Made by a program: the position numbers and the translations under genes
In this document: positions 1-5,510 of the stretch, one piece after another
Layout: the number at the start of each line of letters is the position of its first letter
Numbering within the stretch: position 1 is the stretch's first letter
Assembly (NCBI GenBank): GCA_003162255.1
Contig: PMMJ01000472.1
Coordinates: forward strand, 140 to 7,639
DNA from: Acidobacteriaceae bacterium
GTDB taxonomy: Bacteria > Acidobacteriota > Terriglobia > Terriglobales > Acidobacteriaceae
Reading direction: 5' to 3'
Length of the DNA: 7,500 bases
Notes under the pieces: model-generated
The model's database searches: none
What the model was told of the DNA's origin: nothing
Seen by the model: the letters and a program-made list of their open reading frames with translations, nothing else

Positions 1-350
1 GCCATGTAGTCGATGTAGTCCGCCGTGAAGCCCGCCTCGACCCGGGAGAGGCCAAGAACCTTGCCCTGCTCCTCGGAGATCACCCGCGCGAGATGCTCGG
101 GATCCTTCCGGAGTGCGGCCGCAATCTTGCGCAGATAACCGGCTCGCTCGATAGGCGCCAGCTTCTCCCAGTCACCCTGCGCCTTCTCGGCGGCGCGGAT
201 CGCCTCCCGGGTGTCCTCGGTCGACGAGTCCGGGACCTCCGAGATCACCTGCCCGGTGGACGGGTTCTCCACCTTGACGGTCTTGCCGCCCTGGGCGTCC
301 ACGAATCGCCCGTCGACGTAGTTCTGGTACCGCGGCGATGCAACGGCCAT
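1..350 (-). CDS. aldA: AldA-like aldehyde dehydrogenase, N-terminal part (runs off left edge)
   Basis: The frame is open from an ATG at 350 to the window edge, giving 116 codons of the N-terminal end of an NAD(P)-dependent aldehyde dehydrogenase. The start is supported by GGAGG (356-360) five bases upstream. The visible protein has the superfamily opening: YVDGRFV near residue 11, NPSTGQVI near 29, a helix around AIRAAEKAQ, then IERAGYLRKIA. The end of the fragment, FTADYIDYMA, closely matches what I recall of E. coli AldA (lactaldehyde/glycolaldehyde dehydrogenase), which suggests that subgroup. AldA oxidises L-lactaldehyde to lactate in the cytoplasm during fucose and rhamnose breakdown. 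The catalytic Cys and Glu lie outside the window, so activity cannot be judged. Codon use is strongly G+C-rich, like the DUF779 gene and unlike the rest of the window. The family is near certain; the exact substrate is inferred. Confidence 0.85.
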   Translation of the reverse strand, partial: MAVASPRYQNYVDGRFVDAQGGKTVKVENPSTGQVISEVPDSSTEDTREAIRAAEKAQGDWEKLAPIERAGYLRKIAAALRKDPEHLARVISEEQGKVLGLSRVEAGFTADYIDYM

Positions 351-359
351 GACAACCTC

Positions 360-385
360 CAACTGGGACCATCAACTGGGACCAT
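360..385. repeat. Perfect 13-bp tandem direct repeat in the leader of the AldA-like gene
   Basis: CAACTGGGACCAT occurs twice with no gap (360-372 and 373-385). On the minus strand it lies directly upstream of, and partly overlaps, the ribosome binding site of the AldA-like gene. It could be an operator, a replication-slippage duplication or an mRNA leader element. Nothing in the sequence decides between these. Confidence 0.9.
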
Positions 386-478
386 GGGGTGAACGCCTGG
401 GAGTCTGAATCCGCCCAGCGCCGGACTGCCAGTGCCGTAGGTCACCGGGAGAACCGCCGTGCTGCGCTCCGGCGAGAA

Positions 479-766
479 TCAGGCCTGGGTCCGCCCCATC
501 GTCTCCACGCCGACTGCCTTAGAAGGTGGCTGCGAGCGTGGGCCGGAAGGCGTGGACGGAGGCGTCGGGAGCACAACCAGTGGACACGACGTGCGCAGGT
601 CGTGGGTTGGTCGGTGGCCGTCTTGCTGACTGTGTGGCCCTGCGGCCCCAAGTTCAGCCGCTAACAGCGTGAGGGCCTCATGGGCGGCGCTCAGGTCGTC
701 GAGGTCGCGCGCCTCGAGGTATCCGACCGCGACCCTGAGAAGAGTGGGCGCCGTGTCGTACTGCAA
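479..766 (-). pseudogene. Possible decayed or spurious small ORF downstream of DUF779
   Basis: This frame encodes 95 residues from a TTG at 766. The first 40 or so look protein-like: a leucine/alanine-rich amphipathic stretch around RVAVGYLEARDLDDL, with codons ending mostly in G or C as expected in G+C-rich genes. After roughly the TTA codon near 664 that pattern is lost and the translation becomes rich in Pro, Arg, Ser and His. There is no Shine-Dalgarno sequence before the TTG and no ATG or GTG in frame upstream before a stop at 803-805. I do not recognise the protein. It may be the remnant of a small gene once co-transcribed with DUF779, or chance. Confidence 0.2.
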
Positions 767-829
767 CGAGCCAGCGACACGTCGGGGTGGGTCGAGAACG
801 GTCTAGGACCCCCAGACCCTGTACGACTC

Positions 830-1252
830 CTACGATTCGCGGTGGGGCGACCCATCGCCGTCACTTCTCCGGGACCAGCCCGCTGGCTTCCGGGCCCCGA
901 GCTCGCCGGGCGAACAGACCCGGGACACGGTGATGAAGTGTCGGCCGTCCCCCGCCGGGAGGGAGAACCCTTCGGGCTCCCCCTCGCCGACGTCGAGGAT
1001 GAGCTGGGTGTGCTTCCACACCTCGTATTGACGCCCGTCGATGTAGAAGGGGCAGCCGCCCAGCTCACCCAGGAGGACGTCGTGGTCGCCCACGATGAGT
1101 TCGCCGGCATCGAAGCAGATCGGGAGGCTGCCGTCGCAGCAGCCTCCCGACTGGAAGAACATCAGGGGCCCTCGCTGGACCACCATGCGAGCGATCGCGT
1201 CGAGTGCCGCCGGCGTGGCGACGACCGGGGGCTCAGCGACGCGCTCGTCCAC
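830..1252 (-). CDS. DUF779 domain protein, partner of aldehyde dehydrogenase
   Basis: This is a small soluble protein of the DUF779 family. The core is visible: the helix ALDAIARMVVQRG, the signature PLMFFQSGGCCDGS with a Cys pair, ICFDAGELIVGDHDVLLG, CPFYIDGRQYEVWKHTQLILDV, and a last cysteine in SRVC. The clustered cysteines and histidine suggest metal binding or redox chemistry, but the biochemical role is unknown. The family is typically encoded next to AldB/ExaC-type aldehyde dehydrogenases, as here: it follows the stop of that gene by a few bases, so the two are probably co-transcribed and translationally linked. Two in-frame GTG codons compete (1258 and 1252). GGAG at 1260-1263 is one base from the first but seven from the second, so I prefer 1252 (140 residues). 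The last 25 residues, rich in Arg, Gly and Ser, fall outside the conserved core. Composition (about 70% G+C) differs sharply from the gene upstream. Confidence 0.85.
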   Translation of the reverse strand: MDERVAEPPVVATPAALDAIARMVVQRGPLMFFQSGGCCDGSLPICFDAGELIVGDHDVLLGELGGCPFYIDGRQYEVWKHTQLILDVGEGEPEGFSLPAGDGRHFITVSRVCSPGELGARKPAGWSRRSDGDGSPHRES

Positions 1253-1265
1253 TCTCACGCTCCGA

Positions 1266-2813
1266 TCAGAAGAACCCTTGGGCGTTGGGGGTGTAGCTGA
1301 CGAGCAGGTTCTTCACCTGGGTGTAGTGCTCCAGCATCATCTGGTGATTCTCCCGCCCGACGCCGGAGATCTTGTAGCCGCCGAAGGCTGCGCCCGCTGG
1401 ATACAGGTGATAGCAGTTGGTCCAGACGCGGCCGGCCTTGATCTCGCGGCCTACGCGATAGGCGGTCGTGCCGTTGCGGGACCAGACGCCGGCGCCCAGG
1501 CCGTACACCGTATCGTTGCCGATCTCGATGGCCTCCTCCAGAGTCTTGAACTTGGTCACCGAGAGCACGGGGCCAAAGATCTCCTCCTGAAAGACGCGCA
1601 TCTTGTTGTGACCGACAAAGACCGTCGGCTTGATGTAGTAGCCGTTCTCGAGGTCGCCGCCCAGATGGGCCTGTTCACCACCGATGGCACACTTCGCCCC
1701 TTCTTGTTTCCCGACGTTGATGTATCCCAGGATTTTCTCCATCTGGTCGTGCGATGCTTGCGCGCCCATCATGGTCGTGGGATCGAGAGGATTGCCCATC
1801 TTGATCTTGCCCACACGCTCCAGCGCACGCTCCATGAACTTGTCGAAGATCGATTCCTGGATCAGCGCTCGCGAAGGACAGGTGCAGACCTCGCCCTTGT
1901 TAAAAGCAAACAGGGTGAAGCCTTCCAGGGCCTTGTCGAAGAAGTCGTCGTTCTGGTCCATCACGTCGGCGAAGAAGATGTTAGGAGACTTTCCACCCAA
2001 CTCCAGGGTCTGCGGAATGATGGGCTCCGAAGCGTACTGCATGATGAGCCGGCCAGTCGTGGTTTCGCCGGTAAAGGCGATCTTGGCAATGCGCGGGTTG
2101 GTCGCCAGGGCTTTGCCGATCTCACCCCCGGGTCCGGTAACCACATTGATCACACCGGGGGGCAGCAGGTCTCCGATCAGTTGCATCAGGACGAGCAGAC
2201 TTAGTGGTGTGTTCGACGCGGGCTTGATCACCGAGCAGTTTCCCGCCCCGACGGCGGGAGCTAGCTTCCACGCCGCCATCAGCAGCGGAAAGTTCCAGGG
2301 AATGATCTGACCGACCACTCCCAGCGGCTCCTTGAAGTGATAGGCGACGGTATCGTTGTCCAGTTCACCCAGAGCGCCTTCTTCGGCGCGGATGCAGGCG
2401 GCAAAATAACGGAAGTGGTCGATCGAAAGAGGAACGTCCGCGGCGCGAGTCTCGCGGATGGGTTTGCCATTGTCCAGCGTTTCGGTCAGCGCCAGAAGCT
2501 CCAGATTCTCCTCCATCTTGTCGGCGATCTTCAGCAGGATGGCGGCGCGGACGGCGGGCGCGGTATGTCCCCACGAATATTGGATGGCGTGCGCCGCGTC
2601 GAGCGCTTTCTCGATGTCCTCGGCGGTGGAGCGCGCAATTTCGGCCAGCGGCTCCCCGTTAATGGGACTGTGGTCGGTGAAATACTTCCCTTTGACGGGT
2701 GACACAAACTTCCCGCCGATGAAGTTTTCATACTTGGTGCGGACGCCCTGCTTGTGCAGAGTGTCGAGGGCTTGATCGATGGATGTTGCTTTTACGAGAT
2801 CCGCTACGGGCAT
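1266..2813 (-). CDS. aldB: AldB/ExaC-type NAD(P)-dependent aldehyde dehydrogenase (acetaldehyde dehydrogenase)
   Basis: This is a complete 515-residue aldehyde dehydrogenase, close to the length of E. coli AldB (512). It oxidises acetaldehyde or similar short aldehydes to acids in the cytoplasm. All key elements are present: IIPWNFPLLM with Asn174, Lys197 of the coenzyme site, the general base Glu271 in LELGGKSPN, the catalytic Cys310 in FNKGEVCTCPSR (a second Cys at 312 is typical of the subgroup), EIFGPV at 411-416, and the ending LVSYTPNAQGFF. The coenzyme loop reads FTGETTTGR (247-255), with Glu where many relatives have Ser; I recall this variant in ExaC-like members. The ATG at 2813 follows AAGGAG (2823-2828) at good spacing. 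The DUF779 gene follows at once, as in many AldB/ExaC operons. G+C is about 55-62%, so the compositional break is at this gene's 3' end. Substrate choice is inferred from the family. Confidence 0.95.
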   Translation of the reverse strand: MPVADLVKATSIDQALDTLHKQGVRTKYENFIGGKFVSPVKGKYFTDHSPINGEPLAEIARSTAEDIEKALDAAHAIQYSWGHTAPAVRAAILLKIADKMEENLELLALTETLDNGKPIRETRAADVPLSIDHFRYFAACIRAEEGALGELDNDTVAYHFKEPLGVVGQIIPWNFPLLMAAWKLAPAVGAGNCSVIKPASNTPLSLLVLMQLIGDLLPPGVINVVTGPGGEIGKALATNPRIAKIAFTGETTTGRLIMQYASEPIIPQTLELGGKSPNIFFADVMDQNDDFFDKALEGFTLFAFNKGEVCTCPSRALIQESIFDKFMERALERVGKIKMGNPLDPTTMMGAQASHDQMEKILGYINVGKQEGAKCAIGGEQAHLGGDLENGYYIKPTVFVGHNKMRVFQEEIFGPVLSVTKFKTLEEAIEIGNDTVYGLGAGVWSRNGTTAYRVGREIKAGRVWTNCYHLYPAGAAFGGYKISGVGRENHQMMLEHYTQVKNLLVSYTPNAQGFF

Positions 2814-3028
2814 GACAGATATCTCCTTCAGGTGGGCGGCCGCTCCTTAGACAATTTCCCGAGAAGGGCCGCCGAGAGTGGTCGAACGTCGAACCCACTG
2901 ATGAGGTTGCATGTGCATGGCTGGCACTTGTCCCAGCGCGAGAAGCTACTATCGGGACGGTACTCTCGGGAGCAACCCCGGCGCAGTGACCGCGATCACG
3001 TTGCGCGGTGCGTTTCTCGAATCCCAAT
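2814..3028. promoter_or_regulatory. Upstream region of the aldB gene with clustered short repeats
   Basis: This 215-bp gap must hold the promoter of the minus-strand aldB gene and the 3' untranslated part of the metallophosphoesterase gene. It contains two tandem duplications, GTCGAAC twice (2881-2894) and TGCATG twice (2908-2919), and an imperfect 16-bp palindrome (2921-2936, six of eight base pairs). All lie 68-125 bases before the aldB start, where activator or repressor sites would be expected. I could not assign a -35/-10 pair or a convincing sigma-54 site, and I see no T-run terminator. Confidence 0.4.
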
Positions 3029-4372
3029 TCACTCCACGATGACGGCCCCGGTCATCATCGGATGCAGCTTGCAGAAATAAGGGAACTTGCCGGAGCTTGC
3101 GAATGTGAACTGGAAGTTCTGGTTTGAATCCAACACCGGCGACGAAAACACTTTGTCGTTACTGGTGACGGTGTGCGGGATGTCGTCCTTGTTCGTCCAG
3201 CGCACTGTGGACCCAGCTTTGACCGTGAGTTCCTTTGGCTTGAAGGAAAAATTGTCGATGGCAGCCTGGACCGTTTCTCCCGCGGCGGCAGCTGTGGGCT
3301 GGTTCTGTTGGGTGGACTGGCCTTGAGCACCAGCGGCGGACAGCGCCGCGGCTGCCCTGCGCAAGATCGTACTGGCTTCTTCGGCGGGTGTGCCGGCCAG
3401 CGTCGCGTCCACCACCGCAAGATGACTGTTTCCGGCGAGATAACTCACATTAGTCAGGCCGAGGACACGACGTAACTGGTCCGCTGGCACTTTGAGAGGA
3501 CCCGCCGAAGGCGCTGAGCCCGGCAACGGCTGTGGGAATGCCGTCGCCATCGCCGAATGGAAGGTGACGTTGCCTTCCACCTTTTGCATGACCTGGTGAA
3601 TGTGCCCGTTCAGCACGGTGACGGAGCCGAAGCGTTTGAGGTAAGCCAAGGCCTGCGCGCTGTCTTCGGTTGCCCAGCCCCACTCCGGGTAAGCGGCCCA
3701 CAGCGGAATGTGCGCGAACACGACGATGGGTGTGCTGCTGGCGCGGCCTCTCAGATCGTTCTGAAGCCATTCCAATTGCTCAACCCCGAGAATACCCAGG
3801 CCTCCAGCTTTGAAATTAACCACATTGACGAGACCGACGAAATGAACGCCCTTATGGTCGAAGCTGTGCCATCCGGCGCCCTTGGTCTGTTTGCCGTAGC
3901 GATCGAGGAACTGCTGCCCATTGTCGAGCGCGACGTCGTGCTCACCTGGGACGTAGAAGACCTGCTTCGGCCGAGCACCTTTTAGAACTTGGTCGAGCGT
4001 ATCGAACTCGCCTGGCTTCGAGAGATGGCTGAGATCTCCAGTGTGAAGGATGAGATCCGGTTCGACCGGCAGTGCGTTGATCTTGTCGATCGCCGCTTGT
4101 AGCGTGGCAGTAACATCGACATTTGCCGGCTTATCGAAACCGATGTGACTGTCGCTGATCTGGACAAAAGAAAACGAAGATTGATCGCCAGGTTTCGAGT
4201 TTGCGCCAAAAAGGCGAGATACCGGCACGCCTCCAGCGAACGTCCATACCACTCCCGTGCCGGCCCATGCCATGCACTTAAGGAAGCCGCGGCGATCGAC
4301 GCCATCACTGCTCGGAGCCTCAATTATGTTGTTCTCTTTTTTGTCTTGCTTCTTCATTTTTCCCACTGCCAT
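3029..4372 (-). CDS. Tat-exported metallophosphoesterase fused to a C-terminal cupredoxin domain
   Basis: This 447-residue protein joins two domains. Residues 27-48 are a twin-arginine signal (RRGFLK, then a hydrophobic stretch), so export is expected to be in folded form. Residues about 66-320 are a calcineurin-like metallophosphoesterase: D74-S-H76, G112-D113, GEHD (143-146), H221 in FAHIP, and GHIH (256-259) supply the binuclear metal site. The third motif has Glu144 where the family normally has Asn (GNHD/E). A linker rich in Ala, Gln and Thr (about 330-365) leads to a plastocyanin/amicyanin-type domain (about 366-447). Its copper ligands are H400 and C434-x2-H437-x2-M440. The protein probably acts outside the cytoplasmic membrane; its substrate is unknown. 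A second ATG at 4357 has a weak GGGA before it and may be the true start; neither start has a strong ribosome binding site. The 66-bp gap to the secreted-protein gene upstream suggests co-transcription. Confidence 0.9.
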   Translation of the reverse strand: MAVGKMKKQDKKENNIIEAPSSDGVDRRGFLKCMAWAGTGVVWTFAGGVPVSRLFGANSKPGDQSSFSFVQISDSHIGFDKPANVDVTATLQAAIDKINALPVEPDLILHTGDLSHLSKPGEFDTLDQVLKGARPKQVFYVPGEHDVALDNGQQFLDRYGKQTKGAGWHSFDHKGVHFVGLVNVVNFKAGGLGILGVEQLEWLQNDLRGRASSTPIVVFAHIPLWAAYPEWGWATEDSAQALAYLKRFGSVTVLNGHIHQVMQKVEGNVTFHSAMATAFPQPLPGSAPSAGPLKVPADQLRRVLGLTNVSYLAGNSHLAVVDATLAGTPAEEASTILRRAAAALSAAGAQGQSTQQNQPTAAAAGETVQAAIDNFSFKPKELTVKAGSTVRWTNKDDIPHTVTSNDKVFSSPVLDSNQNFQFTFASSGKFPYFCKLHPMMTGAVIVE

Positions 4373-4438
4373 TTCGAAACTCGCGTTGCCGTCGTTCGTG
4401 CACAGATGAAGCGACCCACAAAAACAAACTGCACCTCT

Positions 4439-4705
4439 TCAGTTGTTGGCAGTGACTAGGTTTTCAGGATGGCTCTGTTCCCCCTGACGATTGTTCTTGG
4501 AAGAATCCTCAACCTTGGCCCTTATCGACGGAGATTCATCCTTCTTCTTTGGGTGCCGGCGGCTGTGATCTACTCGGTTGTCGCGCTGAATGACCATAGC
4601 CCTTGCATCGTCGTTTACCAGCGGGGCGTCCGAGGGATTGTCGGCAAAAGCAAGAGAACTAACGAAACAAGCCGCGAACGCCAGTGTTATTGCTCGATTT
4701 TTCAT
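4439..4705 (-). CDS. Small secreted polar protein of unknown function
   Basis: This is an 88-residue protein that I do not recognise. The start at 4705 is favoured because AAGGAG lies seven bases upstream and the protein then begins with a clear Sec signal peptide: MKNR, a hydrophobic core, and a likely cleavage site after SLAFA. The mature part of about 67 residues is very hydrophilic and rich in Asp, Arg, Lys, Asn and Ser, with a basic run HSRRHPKKK and no cysteine. It is probably disordered and exported. The same frame is open upstream to a GTG at 4795, but those extra residues would put the signal peptide in the middle of the protein. The gene has its own predicted ECF-type promoter at 4805-4833 and lies just upstream of the metallophosphoesterase-cupredoxin gene, with which it is probably co-transcribed. 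Confidence 0.75.
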   Translation of the reverse strand: MKNRAITLAFAACFVSSLAFADNPSDAPLVNDDARAMVIQRDNRVDHSRRHPKKKDESPSIRAKVEDSSKNNRQGEQSHPENLVTANN

Positions 4706-4804
4706 GTTGTACTCCTTCCATTTCTCGTTTGACACGATTTCAAGTAGTGCGACGTGCCCTCCTTTACATCCCACGACGTTAGCGGGCATCTGCACTCTGC
4801 CACT

Positions 4805-4833
4805 GATAACTGGGTAGGTCGCGATTTATTCCA
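4805..4833 (-). promoter_or_regulatory. Predicted ECF-type promoter of the small secreted protein gene
   Basis: On the minus strand, TGGAATAAA (4833-4825) is followed after exactly 13 bases by AGTTATC (4811-4805). The same two boxes with the same spacing occur before the DUF2231 gene and the ECF sigma gene. Transcription would start near 4800, leaving a leader of about 95 bases before the ATG at 4705. It would probably also serve the metallophosphoesterase-cupredoxin gene. The assignment rests on pattern sharing and position only. Confidence 0.6.
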
Positions 4834-4851
4834 GAACCGGATAAATTCTGG
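4831..4851. repeat. Inverted repeat CCAGAA-N9-TTCTGG
   Basis: This is a perfect 6-bp stem (4831-4836 with 4846-4851) and a 9-base loop in the gap between the DUF2231 gene and the secreted-protein gene. One arm overlaps the first bases of the predicted -35 box at 4825-4833. It has no T-run, so a rho-independent terminator for DUF2231 is doubtful. An operator overlapping the promoter is the alternative. Confidence 0.5.
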
Positions 4852-4892
4852 TTCACGGGCTTGTGGCGCGAGGCCGTGAAAAGAGCAGAAGC

Positions 4893-5342
4893 CTAGCCAA
4901 GTCCGTTGACGCCACTTAGGAATCCGCCCAGGTGCCCTGTTAGCGCGATGATTCCGACGCCCAGAATTTCAAGAGCCAGACGATAATTCGGCAAGCTCTC
5001 CTCCCGCCGTCGTGCGCGGAAATGCACCCACCAGACCAGCCAGATCAGCGCCCTCGATACGCACGCCAGCACCAGGTGCAGCAGTAAGATGCCCTTCAGT
5101 CTCTGCCCCTCGAGTTGGAGTTGCCACGCGAGGATACCCGTAGCGAGGACCGGAATAGTTGAAATCGTTGCCCCCAGCAGGTTGTAGTAGGCTGCGTCCG
5201 CCAAGCCACGTCGCTTCGTCCATTGCGAGATGAGGTCGAACGCCACTGCCATGATGAACAGCGCGATTGGAAAATGGATCAGCACCACATGTTGTGCATG
5301 CCTAGCCAAGAGTGCGGTCTTGAGATTGAAAGGACTTACCAT
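4893..5342 (-). CDS. DUF2231 family four-helix membrane protein
   Basis: This 149-residue integral membrane protein has four predicted helices, at about 16-39, 51-73, 83-107 and 121-143, separated by short charged loops (WTKRRG, RARRREES). The family signature is visible: histidine and IHFPIAL in helix 1 (His18, His23) and the C-terminal TGHLGGFLSGVNG with His137. The function of DUF2231 is not established. Histidines inside the helices could bind heme or metal, but that is speculation. The ATG at 5342 follows GGGAG at seven bases. The gene diverges from the ECF sigma gene, and each side of the shared 168-bp gap carries the same promoter-like element, which argues that the sigma factor controls this gene. 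A role in the envelope-stress or redox response is inferred from that arrangement. Confidence 0.85.
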   Translation of the reverse strand: MVSPFNLKTALLARHAQHVVLIHFPIALFIMAVAFDLISQWTKRRGLADAAYYNLLGATISTIPVLATGILAWQLQLEGQRLKGILLLHLVLACVSRALIWLVWWVHFRARRREESLPNYRLALEILGVGIIALTGHLGGFLSGVNGLG

Positions 5343-5417
5343 GGCTGCGCTCCCGAAGTGTGAGTCTTGAGTCCTGCACCGTCAGAGGGTCTCCTGCTGG
5401 TTCCGGCGCTCCTACCT

Positions 5418-5446
5418 GATAACCGGCCAGACAGCCCTTTATTTCC
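5418..5446 (-). promoter_or_regulatory. Predicted ECF-type promoter of the DUF2231 gene
   Basis: On the minus strand, GGAAATAAA (5446-5438) is followed after 13 bases by GGTTATC (5424-5418). Spacing and both boxes match the copies at 4805-4833 and 5472-5502. Transcription would begin near 5412, giving a leader of about 70 bases before the ATG at 5342. Confidence 0.6.
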
Positions 5447-5471
5447 GCCTCGCAAAATTATTGTTATCCCG

Positions 5472-5502
5472 GGGAATAAAAATCAGGATTGCTGGTTTAA
5501 TC
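5472..5502 (+). promoter_or_regulatory. Predicted ECF-type autoregulatory promoter of the sigma factor gene
   Basis: GGGAATAAA (5472-5480) is followed after 13 bases by GGTTTAATC (5494-5502). It is a member of the three-copy element set, here pointing at the sigma gene. Transcription would start within a few bases of the ATG at 5511, so the message would be nearly leaderless. This fits the lack of a usable Shine-Dalgarno sequence there. Confidence 0.6.
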
Positions 5503-5510
5503 TTTCAGGG

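Larger units (their letters stand above)
351..829. other. 480-bp intergenic stretch between DUF779 and AldA-like genes
   Basis: No convincing gene fills this interval. Near the AldA-like start it holds the 13-bp tandem repeat and a ribosome binding site. In its left-centre part an open minus-strand frame at 479-766 shows coding character only at its beginning (listed separately). I see no clear terminator hairpin with a T-run and no tRNA. The stretch is G+C-rich like its two neighbours. Confidence 0.6.

Noticed and set aside
680..1300. Plus-strand open frame of 206 codons opposite DUF779
   Set aside because: Antisense to the DUF779 coding frame, with no domain and no ribosome binding site worth noting.
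1095..2204. A long plus-strand open frame (369 codons) opposite aldB and DUF779
   Set aside because: It is the antisense shadow of two strongly supported genes; its translation has no recognisable domain, and high G+C makes long antisense frames common.
2919..2940. Sigma-54 type promoter upstream of aldB
   Set aside because: A GG-N10-GC spacing can be found on the minus strand, but the remaining consensus bases (TGGCAC...TTGC) do not match.
2728..3027. Minus-strand frame of 99 codons across the aldB start and its upstream gap
   Set aside because: It is out of frame with aldB, runs into its N-terminal coding region, and its translation is low-complexity Arg/Ser/His.
3450..3770. Minus-strand open frame within the metallophosphoesterase gene
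   Set aside because: Out of frame with the complete, motif-bearing protein on the same strand; composition is Arg/His-rich as expected of a shadow.
5367..5510. Extension of the sigma factor by 48 residues from the ATG at 5367
   Set aside because: The added residues do not resemble sigma region 1 or 2, and the extension would run through the predicted promoter; the ATG at 5511 gives a normal ECF length.
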